Shown here: in pieces, positions 57,174 to 64,000 of the stretch
How the letters are laid out: each line of letters begins with the position of its first letter
Numbering within the stretch: the stretch's first letter is position 1
From: Actinomycetota bacterium
GTDB lineage: Bacteria > Actinomycetota > Actinomycetes > Streptosporangiales > Streptosporangiaceae
Reading direction: 5' to 3'
DNA: 64,000 nt
Assembly: GCA_027313705.1 (NCBI GenBank)
Contig: DAHVDE010000075.1
Span: forward strand, 1-64,000
The notes under the pieces: generated by a model
What the model was told of the DNA's origin: nothing
The model's input: the letters and a program-made list of their open reading frames with translations, nothing else
Databases searched by the model: none
Position numbers and translations under genes: made by a program

Positions 57174-58345
57174 TGGCGGGTTCCTCCGCCGATTACCTGA
57201 GCGAGATCAGCGAGTTGCTCTGGCCGTCGCCAGCCGGTTACCGGCTGCTTGTGCTGCCGCACGCCCGGCGGCCGAGGATCGTCGTCCCTTCCGGGCGTCG
57301 CGCAAGCGCCGCCGCGCTCCGCAGGCACGGCGAGCCGGGCTCGGTCAGGACCAGGCTGGCCGCTCGGGCGCTCGCGACGCTGCTGGCGAGCGGGCTCGGC
57401 CGGTTCGCCGGCGACAGCCTAGGTACCGGCGGCCCGCCAGGCGGGCAGACCATCGAGTCTTACCTGGCGACGCTGCTGCGCAGGCCGGTGCAGGTCAGCA
57501 TGCACCTCGGCGCGGCCAGAGCAAACAGGAAGCCCGTGCTGCAGTTACTCAGCCAAGACGGCGAGACGATCGGCTACGCGAAGATCGGCGTCAACGCGCT
57601 GACCTCCGGCCTGGTCGAGGCCGAGCGGGCGACCCTGACCGGGCTCGCGGCGGCCGGGCTCGAACTGATGCGGCTGCCAGGGGTGCTTGCGCATGGCTGC
57701 TGGAACGGGCTCGCGGTACTCGTGCTCAGCCCGCTTCCCGTCTGGTTGCGCCGGAGGCCGCTGCGGTCCGGGCAGTTGCACGCGGCGCTGGCCGAGCTGA
57801 GCGGGCTTGGCGGCATCAGCTCCTCGGTGCTTCCCGGCAGCCAGTACCTGGACCAGCTTGGCGGCCGGCTCGGCCTGGCGGCCAGGAGCCAGGAAAAAGA
57901 CAGGCTGAGCTCGGCGCTCGGGCGGCTGGCCGAGACCGCGAACGGCCCGGAGCTGAGCTTCGGCAGCTGGCATGGTGACCTGACGCCATGGAACCTCGCC
58001 CACACCGGCGCGGGGCTGCTGGTATGGGACTGGGAGCGGTTCGGCACTGGAGTTCCCGTCGGGTTCGACGCGCTGCATTACTGGCTCGCGGCACGGGTCG
58101 CCCGCACCGGAGCCGATCCGGCACTCGCGGCCTGCGAGTGCGTCGAGCGGGCAGCCTCGCTGCTCGGGCCTTTCGGCATCGGGCCGGCGGCGGCCAGGCT
58201 GACCGCGCTGGCCTACCTGGCCGAACTGTCGGCGCGGTACCTGGCGGACCGGCAGGAGGAGGCCGGGGCGCGGCTCGGCGCGCCCCGGCGCTGGCTGCTT
58301 CCCGCGCTTGAGGCCGGACTTCGCGGCGGCACGAGCGATGGCTAG
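57170..58345 (+). CDS. APH/choline-kinase-fold phosphotransferase
   Basis: A 391-residue cytoplasmic protein starting at ATG 57170 (overlapping the previous stop as ATGATG; ATG 57173 is equally possible). The kinase loop is HGDLTPWN at 268-275 with catalytic Asp270, and the metal-binding Asp287 is in VWDWERF. The N-terminal part carries YLATLLRRPVQVSMHLG and a Lys in GYAKIGVNALT, fitting the ATP-binding lobe. Substrate is unknown; in a polysaccharide operon it may phosphorylate a sugar or an alcohol used as substituent. An apparent extension of the frame to 56666 lies inside the GH26 gene and is ignored. Confidence 0.82.
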   Translation: MMAGSSADYLSEISELLWPSPAGYRLLVLPHARRPRIVVPSGRRASAAALRRHGEPGSVRTRLAARALATLLASGLGRFAGDSLGTGGPPGGQTIESYLATLLRRPVQVSMHLGAARANRKPVLQLLSQDGETIGYAKIGVNALTSGLVEAERATLTGLAAAGLELMRLPGVLAHGCWNGLAVLVLSPLPVWLRRRPLRSGQLHAALAELSGLGGISSSVLPGSQYLDQLGGRLGLAARSQEKDRLSSALGRLAETANGPELSFGSWHGDLTPWNLAHTGAGLLVWDWERFGTGVPVGFDALHYWLAARVARTGADPALAACECVERAASLLGPFGIGPAAARLTALAYLAELSARYLADRQEEAGARLGAPRRWLLPALEAGLRGGTSDG

Positions 58346-59171
58346 GTCGGTCTCACCGCCGGCCAGGCGGGCCGTGCATGCCGCGACGGTAACCGCCGGG
58401 CGGATGACCAGCCCGCTGCGGATGCTGCCTGACTTCCTGCTCGTCGGCGCGCAGCGGTGCGGCACCACGTCCATGTACCGGGTGCTCAGCGAGCATCCCG
58501 CGGTTAAGAAGGCCGTACTGCACAAGGGCGTGCACTACTTCGACATGAACTACGAGCGTGGCCTGCGGTGGTACCGTGCGCATTTCCCGCTGCGCACGGG
58601 CGGTGCGGTCACCTTCGAGTCGAGCCCTTACTACCTCTTCCATCCGCTCGCGGCCGAGCGGATCGCGGCCGACCTGCCAGGCGTGAAGCTCATCGTCTTG
58701 GTGCGCGACCCGGTGGAGCGGGCGTACTCGGCCTACACCCACGAGCGGGCACGCGGGTTCGAGACCGAGTCATTCGAGCGGGCTCTGGAGCTAGAGCAGC
58801 AGCGTCTTCGCGGCGAAGCCGAGCACATGATCGCCGACCCCCGCTACCGCAGCCGCAGCCACCAGCATCACGCTTACCTGAGCCGAGGCAGGTACGCAGA
58901 ACAGCTCGGCAGGCTCGGGCACCTGTTCGGCCGGGATCGCATCCACGTAGCGGACAGCGGCGACTTCTTTGCCAAGCCTGAACCTGTCTACGCGGCGGTG
59001 CTCGACTTCCTCGGCTTGCCGCTCGCCGGGTACCCGCGGTTCGAGCAGCACAACGCCAGGCCTCGTCCCCCGATCAGCCCGGACCTCGCCGATTGCCTTG
59101 GCGCGCATTTCCTTCCCTGCGACGAGCAACTGACCGGCTGGCTTGGCCGCACGCCAAGCTGGCGGCGCTAG
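58338..59171 (+). CDS. Sulfotransferase (PAPS-dependent)
   Basis: A 277-residue product from ATG 58338; a TTG at 58308 would add ten residues. The 5'-phosphosulfate loop LLVGAQRCGTTSMYR is at 35-48, with KGVHYFDMNYERGLRWYRAHF after it and the 3'-phosphate motif VLVRDPVERAYSAYTHER in the middle, as in heparan-sulfate-type and bacterial carbohydrate sulfotransferases. It would move sulfate from PAPS to a sugar hydroxyl of the polysaccharide or its precursor. Last gene of the plus-strand operon; its start overlaps the kinase stop by eight bases. It converges with the WecG-like gene (6-base gap). Confidence 0.9.
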   Translation: MARSVSPPARRAVHAATVTAGRMTSPLRMLPDFLLVGAQRCGTTSMYRVLSEHPAVKKAVLHKGVHYFDMNYERGLRWYRAHFPLRTGGAVTFESSPYYLFHPLAAERIAADLPGVKLIVLVRDPVERAYSAYTHERARGFETESFERALELEQQRLRGEAEHMIADPRYRSRSHQHHAYLSRGRYAEQLGRLGHLFGRDRIHVADSGDFFAKPEPVYAAVLDFLGLPLAGYPRFEQHNARPRPPISPDLADCLGAHFLPCDEQLTGWLGRTPSWRR

Positions 59172-59177
59172 CATGCC

Positions 59178-59966
59178 TTAGCGGCGAAGGCGCAGGCGGC
59201 GCCGCAGGCTCGAAGCTAGCAGGGCGATCGCGAAGGGCAGGTCGCGGCTCAGGTAGCGGCCCGCTAACCGGCGCGGCTCGCTGATCAGGCGGAAAGCCCA
59301 CTCCAGGCCGAGTCGCTGCAGCCAGGCCAGCGCCCGCCTCAGATCGCCGGCCGCGAAACCAATGGCGGCGCCACAGCCGACGAACCAGGTGCCTGGCAGG
59401 TCAGGCGCCAGCCTGGCGATCAGCTGCTCCTGCTTGGGGAACCCGAGCCCGGCGAAGATCACCTTTGCGTCAGCGTCGGTGAGTTCCTTGCGCAGCGTTT
59501 CGATGTCGCCAGCGACGGGATCGAAGCGTTCAGGCAGGGCGCAGCCGCGGACCGCGAGGCCAGGGTAGCGCTCGGCGAGCCTGGCGGCGGCGAGCTGCGC
59601 CACCGCAGGCCGCCCGTTCTTTCCCGGCAGTCCGCCGACCAGGTACACAGGCCAGCCGTTGGCCAGGCTGGCCGCGCACAGCGAGAAGATCAGGTCGGCA
59701 CCGGTGATCCGTTCCGCCAGCGGCATGCCTGCAAGCCGCGCCGCCCAGAGCAACGGCATGCCGTCGGGCACGACGATCGTCGCCGCGGCCACGAAGCGCC
59801 GGCTGGCCGGGTCGGCGCGCAGCCGGTGACAGATGTCGATATTGGGCGTCACGATCGTGCCGCCCTGGCCGAGTTTGATCGCCTCGGCGACCAGGCTGAG
59901 CAACTCTTCCGCGGTCAGCAGGTCGAAGGCCGCGCCGGCCACGGCGACCCGGCCGGTCGCCGTCAT
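59178..59966 (-). CDS. WecG/TagA/CpsF-family glycosyltransferase
   Basis: A 262-residue GT26 enzyme. Family landmarks are TIVTPNIDICHRLRADP with the Asn-Ile-Asp catalytic region, VVPDGMPLLWAARLAG, VYLVGGLPG and FAGLGFPKQEQLIARL (G-x-P-K-Q-E). Such enzymes add N-acetylmannosamine(uronate) or a similar sugar to a lipid-linked first sugar. The C-terminal segment is basic and amphipathic (RRLAGRYLSRDL), fitting membrane association. Overlaps the GT2 gene by four bases; last of three minus-strand genes. Confidence 0.92.
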   Translation of the reverse strand: MTATGRVAVAGAAFDLLTAEELLSLVAEAIKLGQGGTIVTPNIDICHRLRADPASRRFVAAATIVVPDGMPLLWAARLAGMPLAERITGADLIFSLCAASLANGWPVYLVGGLPGKNGRPAVAQLAAARLAERYPGLAVRGCALPERFDPVAGDIETLRKELTDADAKVIFAGLGFPKQEQLIARLAPDLPGTWFVGCGAAIGFAAGDLRRALAWLQRLGLEWAFRLISEPRRLAGRYLSRDLPFAIALLASSLRRRLRLRR

Positions 59967-60889
59967 ATGCCGTGCCCGCGCGCGTGCAGGGCCGCAAGCA
60001 CCCGTTCGCCGGAGACCACCCCGGCGGCGACGGCCAGCACGAAAGGAAGACGTCGCTCATGCCAGTTCAGCCGCAGCGCCCGTGCCGTCCACTTGCCAGA
60101 CTCGCTGCGCTGGCCAAGGCAGGCGTAGCCGAACGCGATCTGCGCGCAGACACGCGCCGCGCCCGGCCCGTCGGCGGCCAGGTCGGGGTGATGTTCGAGC
60201 ATCCAGCGCAGGCCGGCGACCTTGGACTCCCACTGCTGCGCGTAGCAGGAACTCGTGTCCCAGGTCACCAGGACCATGGGCTCGGTTACGTTGACGATCG
60301 GCCGCCGCCTGGCCGCGCGGAGCGCCAGATCCCAGTCTTCGCTCTGGCTGGCCGGGATGGATTCGTCGACCAGGCCGATGCCGTCGAGCAAGGCCGCCCT
60401 GGTGAGGAGGTAGGTCGAGGCATGAACCATGACCATTCTGGATCGCAGCAGGTCATGGTAGCTCACTTCGGCCTGGCCGGCGGTGCGTTCAATGGTCCGG
60501 CCAGCGGACCGCACGGCGATGCCGCAACTGGCGAACTCGGCACCTGGGCTAGCCAGGAGCGCGCCGACCTGACTGGTCAGCTTGGCGGGCAGCCACTCGT
60601 CGTCGTCATCGCAGAACGCCACCAGATCGGTGTCGAGCGCGAGTATCCCGCTGTTGCGCGCCCCCGCCAGCCCAGGGGTCCTGGTGTTGGCGAGTACGCG
60701 GACGCCCCCGCCCTCGGCGAGCCCTGGGTCGGGCGCGGACTGGTCGAAGACCACGGCAACCTGAAGCCTGCCCTGGTAGTCCTGAGCCGCGATGGCAGCA
60801 AGCGCGGCACGCAACTGGTCAGGGCGGTCGCGGGTTGGCACGACAACGCCGACAGAAGGTAACCGGGCGGCGCAGCGATCTGGCGTCAT
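59963..60889 (-). CDS. Glycosyltransferase family 2
   Basis: A 308-residue GT-A protein: VGVVVPTRDRPDQLRAALAA, VAVVFDQSAPD, and the DxD-type site VAFCDDDDEWLPAKL. The C-terminal half (RMVMVHASTYLLTRAALLDG, PASQSEDWDLALRAARRRP) has the ED acid pair typical of inverting GT2 enzymes. It overlaps the sulfotransferase by four bases at its start and the WecG-type gene by four bases at its end. Confidence 0.9.
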   Translation of the reverse strand: MTPDRCAARLPSVGVVVPTRDRPDQLRAALAAIAAQDYQGRLQVAVVFDQSAPDPGLAEGGGVRVLANTRTPGLAGARNSGILALDTDLVAFCDDDDEWLPAKLTSQVGALLASPGAEFASCGIAVRSAGRTIERTAGQAEVSYHDLLRSRMVMVHASTYLLTRAALLDGIGLVDESIPASQSEDWDLALRAARRRPIVNVTEPMVLVTWDTSSCYAQQWESKVAGLRWMLEHHPDLAADGPGAARVCAQIAFGYACLGQRSESGKWTARALRLNWHERRLPFVLAVAAGVVSGERVLAALHARGHGI

Positions 60890-61842
60890 TGGGTGCCCCG
60901 CAGGTAGCCGTAGTGGTTGAGCAGCGGCAGCGTGAGCGCGGTCACCGCACGTCGGGCTGAATCCGGCATGTCCTGCTGCCAGCGGTCATCGGACCTGATC
61001 GCGATCCGGCCAGCGGTGAACCGCATCGGATTGCCCGCAGCCGTATGCGCGGGGTGCAACTGTGCCCACTGGGCAGGCCCTTCGCCGCCGATGAAGGCGA
61101 GACCGGTATCGGGAGCGGCAAGGCCGGCGAAGTTCGCGAGCGAGCGCACGGCCGGCTTCACTGCAGGCACCAGATCTTCGTAGCGCAGCAACGTGACCGG
61201 CGTGCTCGTCCTCGCCAGCAACTGCAGCGCGCCGTTCTGCGCGTTCCACTCCCTGGCCGCGCGCAGCGGCGAGTACGTGGTCATGAAGCTCTCGCCCGGC
61301 GCCTCAGGGCGCCTGACCTGCCTGGTCCATGAGTGGGCTACCGCGCGGCTGTCCCGCACCACGTGGACCACGCGCAGGTCAAGCTCCGCGCGCTGGCTCA
61401 GGCAGAAGGCGAGCGAGGCGTGCTTGCTTGAGTCGACGACGGTTCCGCAGCCGCTCACGGTGGCGAGTGCCTGGTAAAGACGCTGGTAGTAGCCGGTGTA
61501 CTCGCCAAGGTCACGGCGCAGCCCTGCCGCCGGCGATCGCCTGGCCAGCAGCGGGATGAACCTGGTACGGTCCACCGACGCGCGCAGTTCCGCGATCCGC
61601 TGCACGTCAAGGTTCGACCAGCCGCCGAAGGCGGAGTCACCTACCCTGGACCAGAACTCGCACGACCTGAACTCGGTACCGCAGCCACAGCGCTCGTTGG
61701 CGACGACACCACGTTCCCACAGATGCACGACCTCGCCGGCGATACACACGCCGGGAAGCTCGCCGAGCAGCCGTTCGATCAGGGTGCTGCCGCTCCGCCC
61801 CATGCCGCCCAGATAGATGACCTTGAAGTCACCGAGCGCCAT
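60886..61842 (-). CDS. Sulfotransferase (PAPS-dependent)
   Basis: A second sulfotransferase (318 residues, ATG 61842), distinct from the one at 58338. The PAPS loop is YLGGMGRSGSTLIERLLG (10-27) and the 3'-phosphate segment VVHVVRDSRAVAHSWTRQ. Two Cys in RCGCGTEFRSCEFW are a known feature of this subgroup. It heads a three-gene unit with GT2 and WecG-type transferases, so sulfation and sugar transfer are encoded together. Its promoter must lie in the AT-richer 119 bases at 61843-61961. Confidence 0.9.
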   Translation of the reverse strand: MALGDFKVIYLGGMGRSGSTLIERLLGELPGVCIAGEVVHLWERGVVANERCGCGTEFRSCEFWSRVGDSAFGGWSNLDVQRIAELRASVDRTRFIPLLARRSPAAGLRRDLGEYTGYYQRLYQALATVSGCGTVVDSSKHASLAFCLSQRAELDLRVVHVVRDSRAVAHSWTRQVRRPEAPGESFMTTYSPLRAAREWNAQNGALQLLARTSTPVTLLRYEDLVPAVKPAVRSLANFAGLAAPDTGLAFIGGEGPAQWAQLHPAHTAAGNPMRFTAGRIAIRSDDRWQQDMPDSARRAVTALTLPLLNHYGYLRGTQ

Positions 61843-61961
61843 GTCACCAACCTGTACCGAACGTAGTCAGCTGAAAAGAGAGTCGTATTTTGCGTCGTCA
61901 CGGCGATGCTCGCACGAATTTTAGCGCTATTGAGGTGATCAGCGCGTAGCCAGGAGGTGAT

Positions 61962-63356
61962 TCAGCGCCGGTAGGGCAGAAAGCAGATGCCCGACAGGCC
62001 GTAGACCTTGCCGCACATCTGGCTGCCCGCGTAGTTGTCGCTGGCGATCCAAAGACCCGCCGAGGTCGCCAGCATGTCGTCGGCGCCAAGGCCGCGCGAT
62101 CTGGTCGGGTTGAACGTGAGCTTCCCTGTCACCGATGACAGTCCCTCGAATCCTGGTGCGGCTATCGCGTGCCTGTCGACGTGGAAGGACTTGCAGCCGT
62201 CTGGCGCCTGCGACCAGAGTTCGTGCCCGCCGAAGTAGGCGGTGTATGCGTCGGCCGCGACCGAGTAGAGCGAGTAGCAACCGTCGTAATTGATCCACTT
62301 CAGCGTGGCGAAGTGCTGGTTCGCCGTGAACGCGGCCGCCATGTCGCACAGGCCCTGCAGCGGGTAACCGCTCTTGTCGTTCCACGGCCGGTAGCCAGTG
62401 CTCGCGACGTAGACGGTGTGGTCATCGGGCGACCAGGCCGCGGCCCTGATGTAGAAGGGCTCGTTGCCGGTGCAGTTGTAGTAATAACCTTTCGGAGGGT
62501 AACCGCTGCCGCCGTCGAAGCGCGGCGACGACCATCCGGTCACCGTCGCCCCGCGCTTAGCCGCCAGGTTCAGCATGAAGATCTGCCGCCGCTGCTGGCC
62601 GCCGACTGAGGTGAAGTCCCCTTCGACCAGGTCAAGCGTGCCGGTGTGGCTGAGTTGCTGGTTGTAGACCCTGGTGCGGTTGGGCGCGACACCCGGATAG
62701 ACGTAATGGCCGCTGATGTGCAGCCGCAGCAAGCCGTCGTCGCGGCCGGTCAGGTAGTTCAGGCTGGCCAGGTAGGGGTCGGCTGAACTGCCGTTGACCG
62801 AGGTGAAATAGCCGCCCGCCAGGATGTGGGTCCGGTACGCGGCCAGGGTTTCTACCGTGTTGCTCGCATCATGACCGAAGGCTTCGACAACCGAGCCCGT
62901 GCCCGTGGTACTGACCTCGGCCAGGTTAGCGGCCTGCTGCTTGCCCACAGCGGAGAAACTGCCACCCAGGTAGGCATAACCGCACCGGCCTTTGACGAAC
63001 GCGACCGAGTCGACTTCGCCGTTGACGTCCGGGTCCCAGCCGTTCAACGTGAACGGCGCCCTGGCGGAGAAACTGAAGGCGTTATGGCGGATGAATGAGC
63101 GTCTTCCCTGGTCGACCACGGAGAAGGTGCCGACCGCGAAGATCGTCTTCCCGCATTGGACCAGTTGCCTGATCTGCTCGGTAGCCGGCGTCTTCGGCGG
63201 AAAATGCGGCGTGCCGGTCGCCGGGCGCAGCTGTAAGAACCTCGCCGCGGTGACGGCTAACCCGGCGCGGGCCTGGCCGACAGGGACCAGCACGAGCGCG
63301 CAGCAAAGGGCCAGCGCGCCGGCGGCAGGCAGCCAGGTCCCTTGCCTGACGCGCAT
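61962..63356 (-). CDS. Secreted beta-propeller-like protein of unknown function
   Basis: A 464-residue product with a signal peptide (MRVRQGTWLPAAGALALCCALVLVP, cleavage near AGLA). The mature part has repeated strands of the type YLGGSFSAVGKQQAANLAEV, ILAGGYFTSVNGSSADPYLASL and LVEGDFTSVGGQQRRQIFML, which fit delta-60/Kelch-like propeller repeats found in secreted actinobacterial proteins. About ten Cys are scattered, several in the C-terminal third. ATG 63356 lies three bases beyond the cysN stop, so it is translationally coupled to a sulfate-activation gene. Confidence 0.75.
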   Translation of the reverse strand: MRVRQGTWLPAAGALALCCALVLVPVGQARAGLAVTAARFLQLRPATGTPHFPPKTPATEQIRQLVQCGKTIFAVGTFSVVDQGRRSFIRHNAFSFSARAPFTLNGWDPDVNGEVDSVAFVKGRCGYAYLGGSFSAVGKQQAANLAEVSTTGTGSVVEAFGHDASNTVETLAAYRTHILAGGYFTSVNGSSADPYLASLNYLTGRDDGLLRLHISGHYVYPGVAPNRTRVYNQQLSHTGTLDLVEGDFTSVGGQQRRQIFMLNLAAKRGATVTGWSSPRFDGGSGYPPKGYYYNCTGNEPFYIRAAAWSPDDHTVYVASTGYRPWNDKSGYPLQGLCDMAAAFTANQHFATLKWINYDGCYSLYSVAADAYTAYFGGHELWSQAPDGCKSFHVDRHAIAAPGFEGLSSVTGKLTFNPTRSRGLGADDMLATSAGLWIASDNYAGSQMCGKVYGLSGICFLPYRR

Positions 63357-63358
63357 GG

Positions 63359-64000
63359 CTAGCTGCCCTCGATGATCATCGCGGCGCCGACCGTGGCGCC
63401 CGTCACCTCGTCGATCAAGATCATGCCGCCCGTCATGCGGTTGCGCGAATACGGGTCGCTGAAGATGGGCTGGGTCAGCCGCAGCGACACGCGGCCGATC
63501 TCGTTGAGGCCGAGGCTCAGGGCCGACTCGTCTCTGTGCAGCGAGTTCACGTCCAGCCGGTATGCGATGTCGCGGACCATCGCCTTGACCGTCCTCGTCG
63601 TGTGCTTCACCACCAGTCGGCTGCGCGGGGTAAGCCGCGGCGCGTCGGCCATCCAGCAGACCATCGCCTGCACGTCCTGCGTGACCTGCGGCTGATTGCC
63701 CGCACGGCAGATCATGTCGCCGCGCGAGATGTCAATGTCGTTGTCGAGCAGCAAGGTGACCGACATCGGCGGGTACGCCTCATCCACCGGGCCGCCTGGC
63801 CCGTCGATCCGCCTGACGGTCGAGGTCAGGCCACTCGGCAGGTGCATTACTTCGTCACCGGCCTTGAGCACGCCGCCGGCTACCTGGCCGGCGTAGCCGC
63901 GATAGTCGTGCAACTCGGGGTCAGTAGCCTGGTGCGGCCTGATCACGTACTGCACAGGGAACCTGACATCGATGAGATTCCGGTCCGAGGCGATGTGCAG
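63359..64000 (-). CDS. cysN: Sulfate adenylyltransferase subunit 1 (CysN), C-terminal part
   Basis: The frame is open to the right edge of the window, so the GTPase domain lies outside. Visible are the last 213 residues: domain 2 with VQYVIRPHQATDPELHDYRG and GQVAGGVLKAGDEVMHLPSG, then domain 3 with DIDISRGDMICRAGNQPQV, and NEIGRVSLRLTQPIF to the end GATVGAAMIIEGS. CysN is the regulatory GTPase of ATP sulfurylase, which with CysD makes APS from sulfate. There is no C-terminal APS kinase (CysC) fusion. Its location beside two sulfotransferase genes suggests a PAPS supply for glycan sulfation; a housekeeping role in sulfate assimilation is the alternative. Confidence 0.9.
   Translation of the reverse strand: MHIASDRNLIDVRFPVQYVIRPHQATDPELHDYRGYAGQVAGGVLKAGDEVMHLPSGLTSTVRRIDGPGGPVDEAYPPMSVTLLLDNDIDISRGDMICRAGNQPQVTQDVQAMVCWMADAPRLTPRSRLVVKHTTRTVKAMVRDIAYRLDVNSLHRDESALSLGLNEIGRVSLRLTQPIFSDPYSRNRMTGGMILIDEVTGATVGAAMIIEGS

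Noticed and set aside
61945-61970. AGGAGGTGA ribosome site on the plus strand near 61951
   Set aside because: No open frame of useful length follows; it lies at the 3' end of the minus-strand propeller gene and is probably chance.

Overview
The window is high-GC bacterial DNA with GTG/TTG starts, tightly overlapping operons, a fused KorA, a menaquinone (not ubiquinone) context and close agreement with gene neighbourhoods known from Streptomyces and Mycobacterium. It is most likely an actinomycete chromosome (Actinomycetota); the genus cannot be named from sequence alone. No transposase, integrase, CRISPR array, rRNA or recognisable transcription regulator was found anywhere in the 64 kb.

Layout. 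(1) 1-1.3 kb: the end of a carboxymuconolactone decarboxylase gene, then two truncated genes facing each other (an aldo/keto reductase and a restriction-endonuclease-like protein) that meet at one breakpoint, then tRNA-Tyr(GTA) on the minus strand. (2) 1.5-10.5 kb: a phosphoribosyltransferase-hydrolase fusion, a Cys-containing small protein, korA-korB (2-oxoglutarate:ferredoxin oxidoreductase), an enoyl-CoA hydratase, a secreted class-A beta-lactamase-fold hydrolase, an orphan lipoprotein solute-binding protein and msrA. (3) 10.5-29.7 kb, all minus strand: menG, menJ, the complete 14-gene nuoA-N operon for proton-pumping NADH:menaquinone oxidoreductase, and a long-chain polyprenyl diphosphate synthase. 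A perfect Rex operator (8-bp arms, 4-nt spacer) lies just upstream of menJ, so the menaquinone/complex I block is probably under NADH/NAD+ redox control.

(4) 30-46.7 kb: an accessory block with visibly less GC-biased codon use and long gene-poor gaps. It holds three secreted proteins (one of 1144 residues joining a beta-helix, a TIG domain and a quinoprotein-like beta-propeller, plus a smaller propeller paralogue), three GT4 and one GT2 glycosyltransferases, and a four-gene plus-strand operon made of a small membrane-anchored protein, a large polytopic GT-C/DUF2206-like membrane protein, a small membrane protein and a membrane-anchored GH39/GH5-like glycosidase.

(5) 46.7-64 kb: return to very high GC and an exopolysaccharide locus. 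It has a flippase, an S9 peptidase, then an operon for a Wzz-like co-polymerase with a degenerate kinase domain, a Wzy-like polymerase, a second flippase, a PAP2-like protein with altered catalytic motifs, a GH26-like glycosidase, an APH-fold phosphotransferase and a sulfotransferase. Facing it are a second sulfotransferase, a GT2 and a WecG/TagA-type transferase, and further right a secreted beta-propeller protein translationally coupled to cysN (ATP sulfurylase GTPase subunit), which enters from the right edge. Together these suggest a Wzx/Wzy-assembled exopolysaccharide that is sulfated from a dedicated or adjacent PAPS supply; that is inference and the most interesting part of the window.
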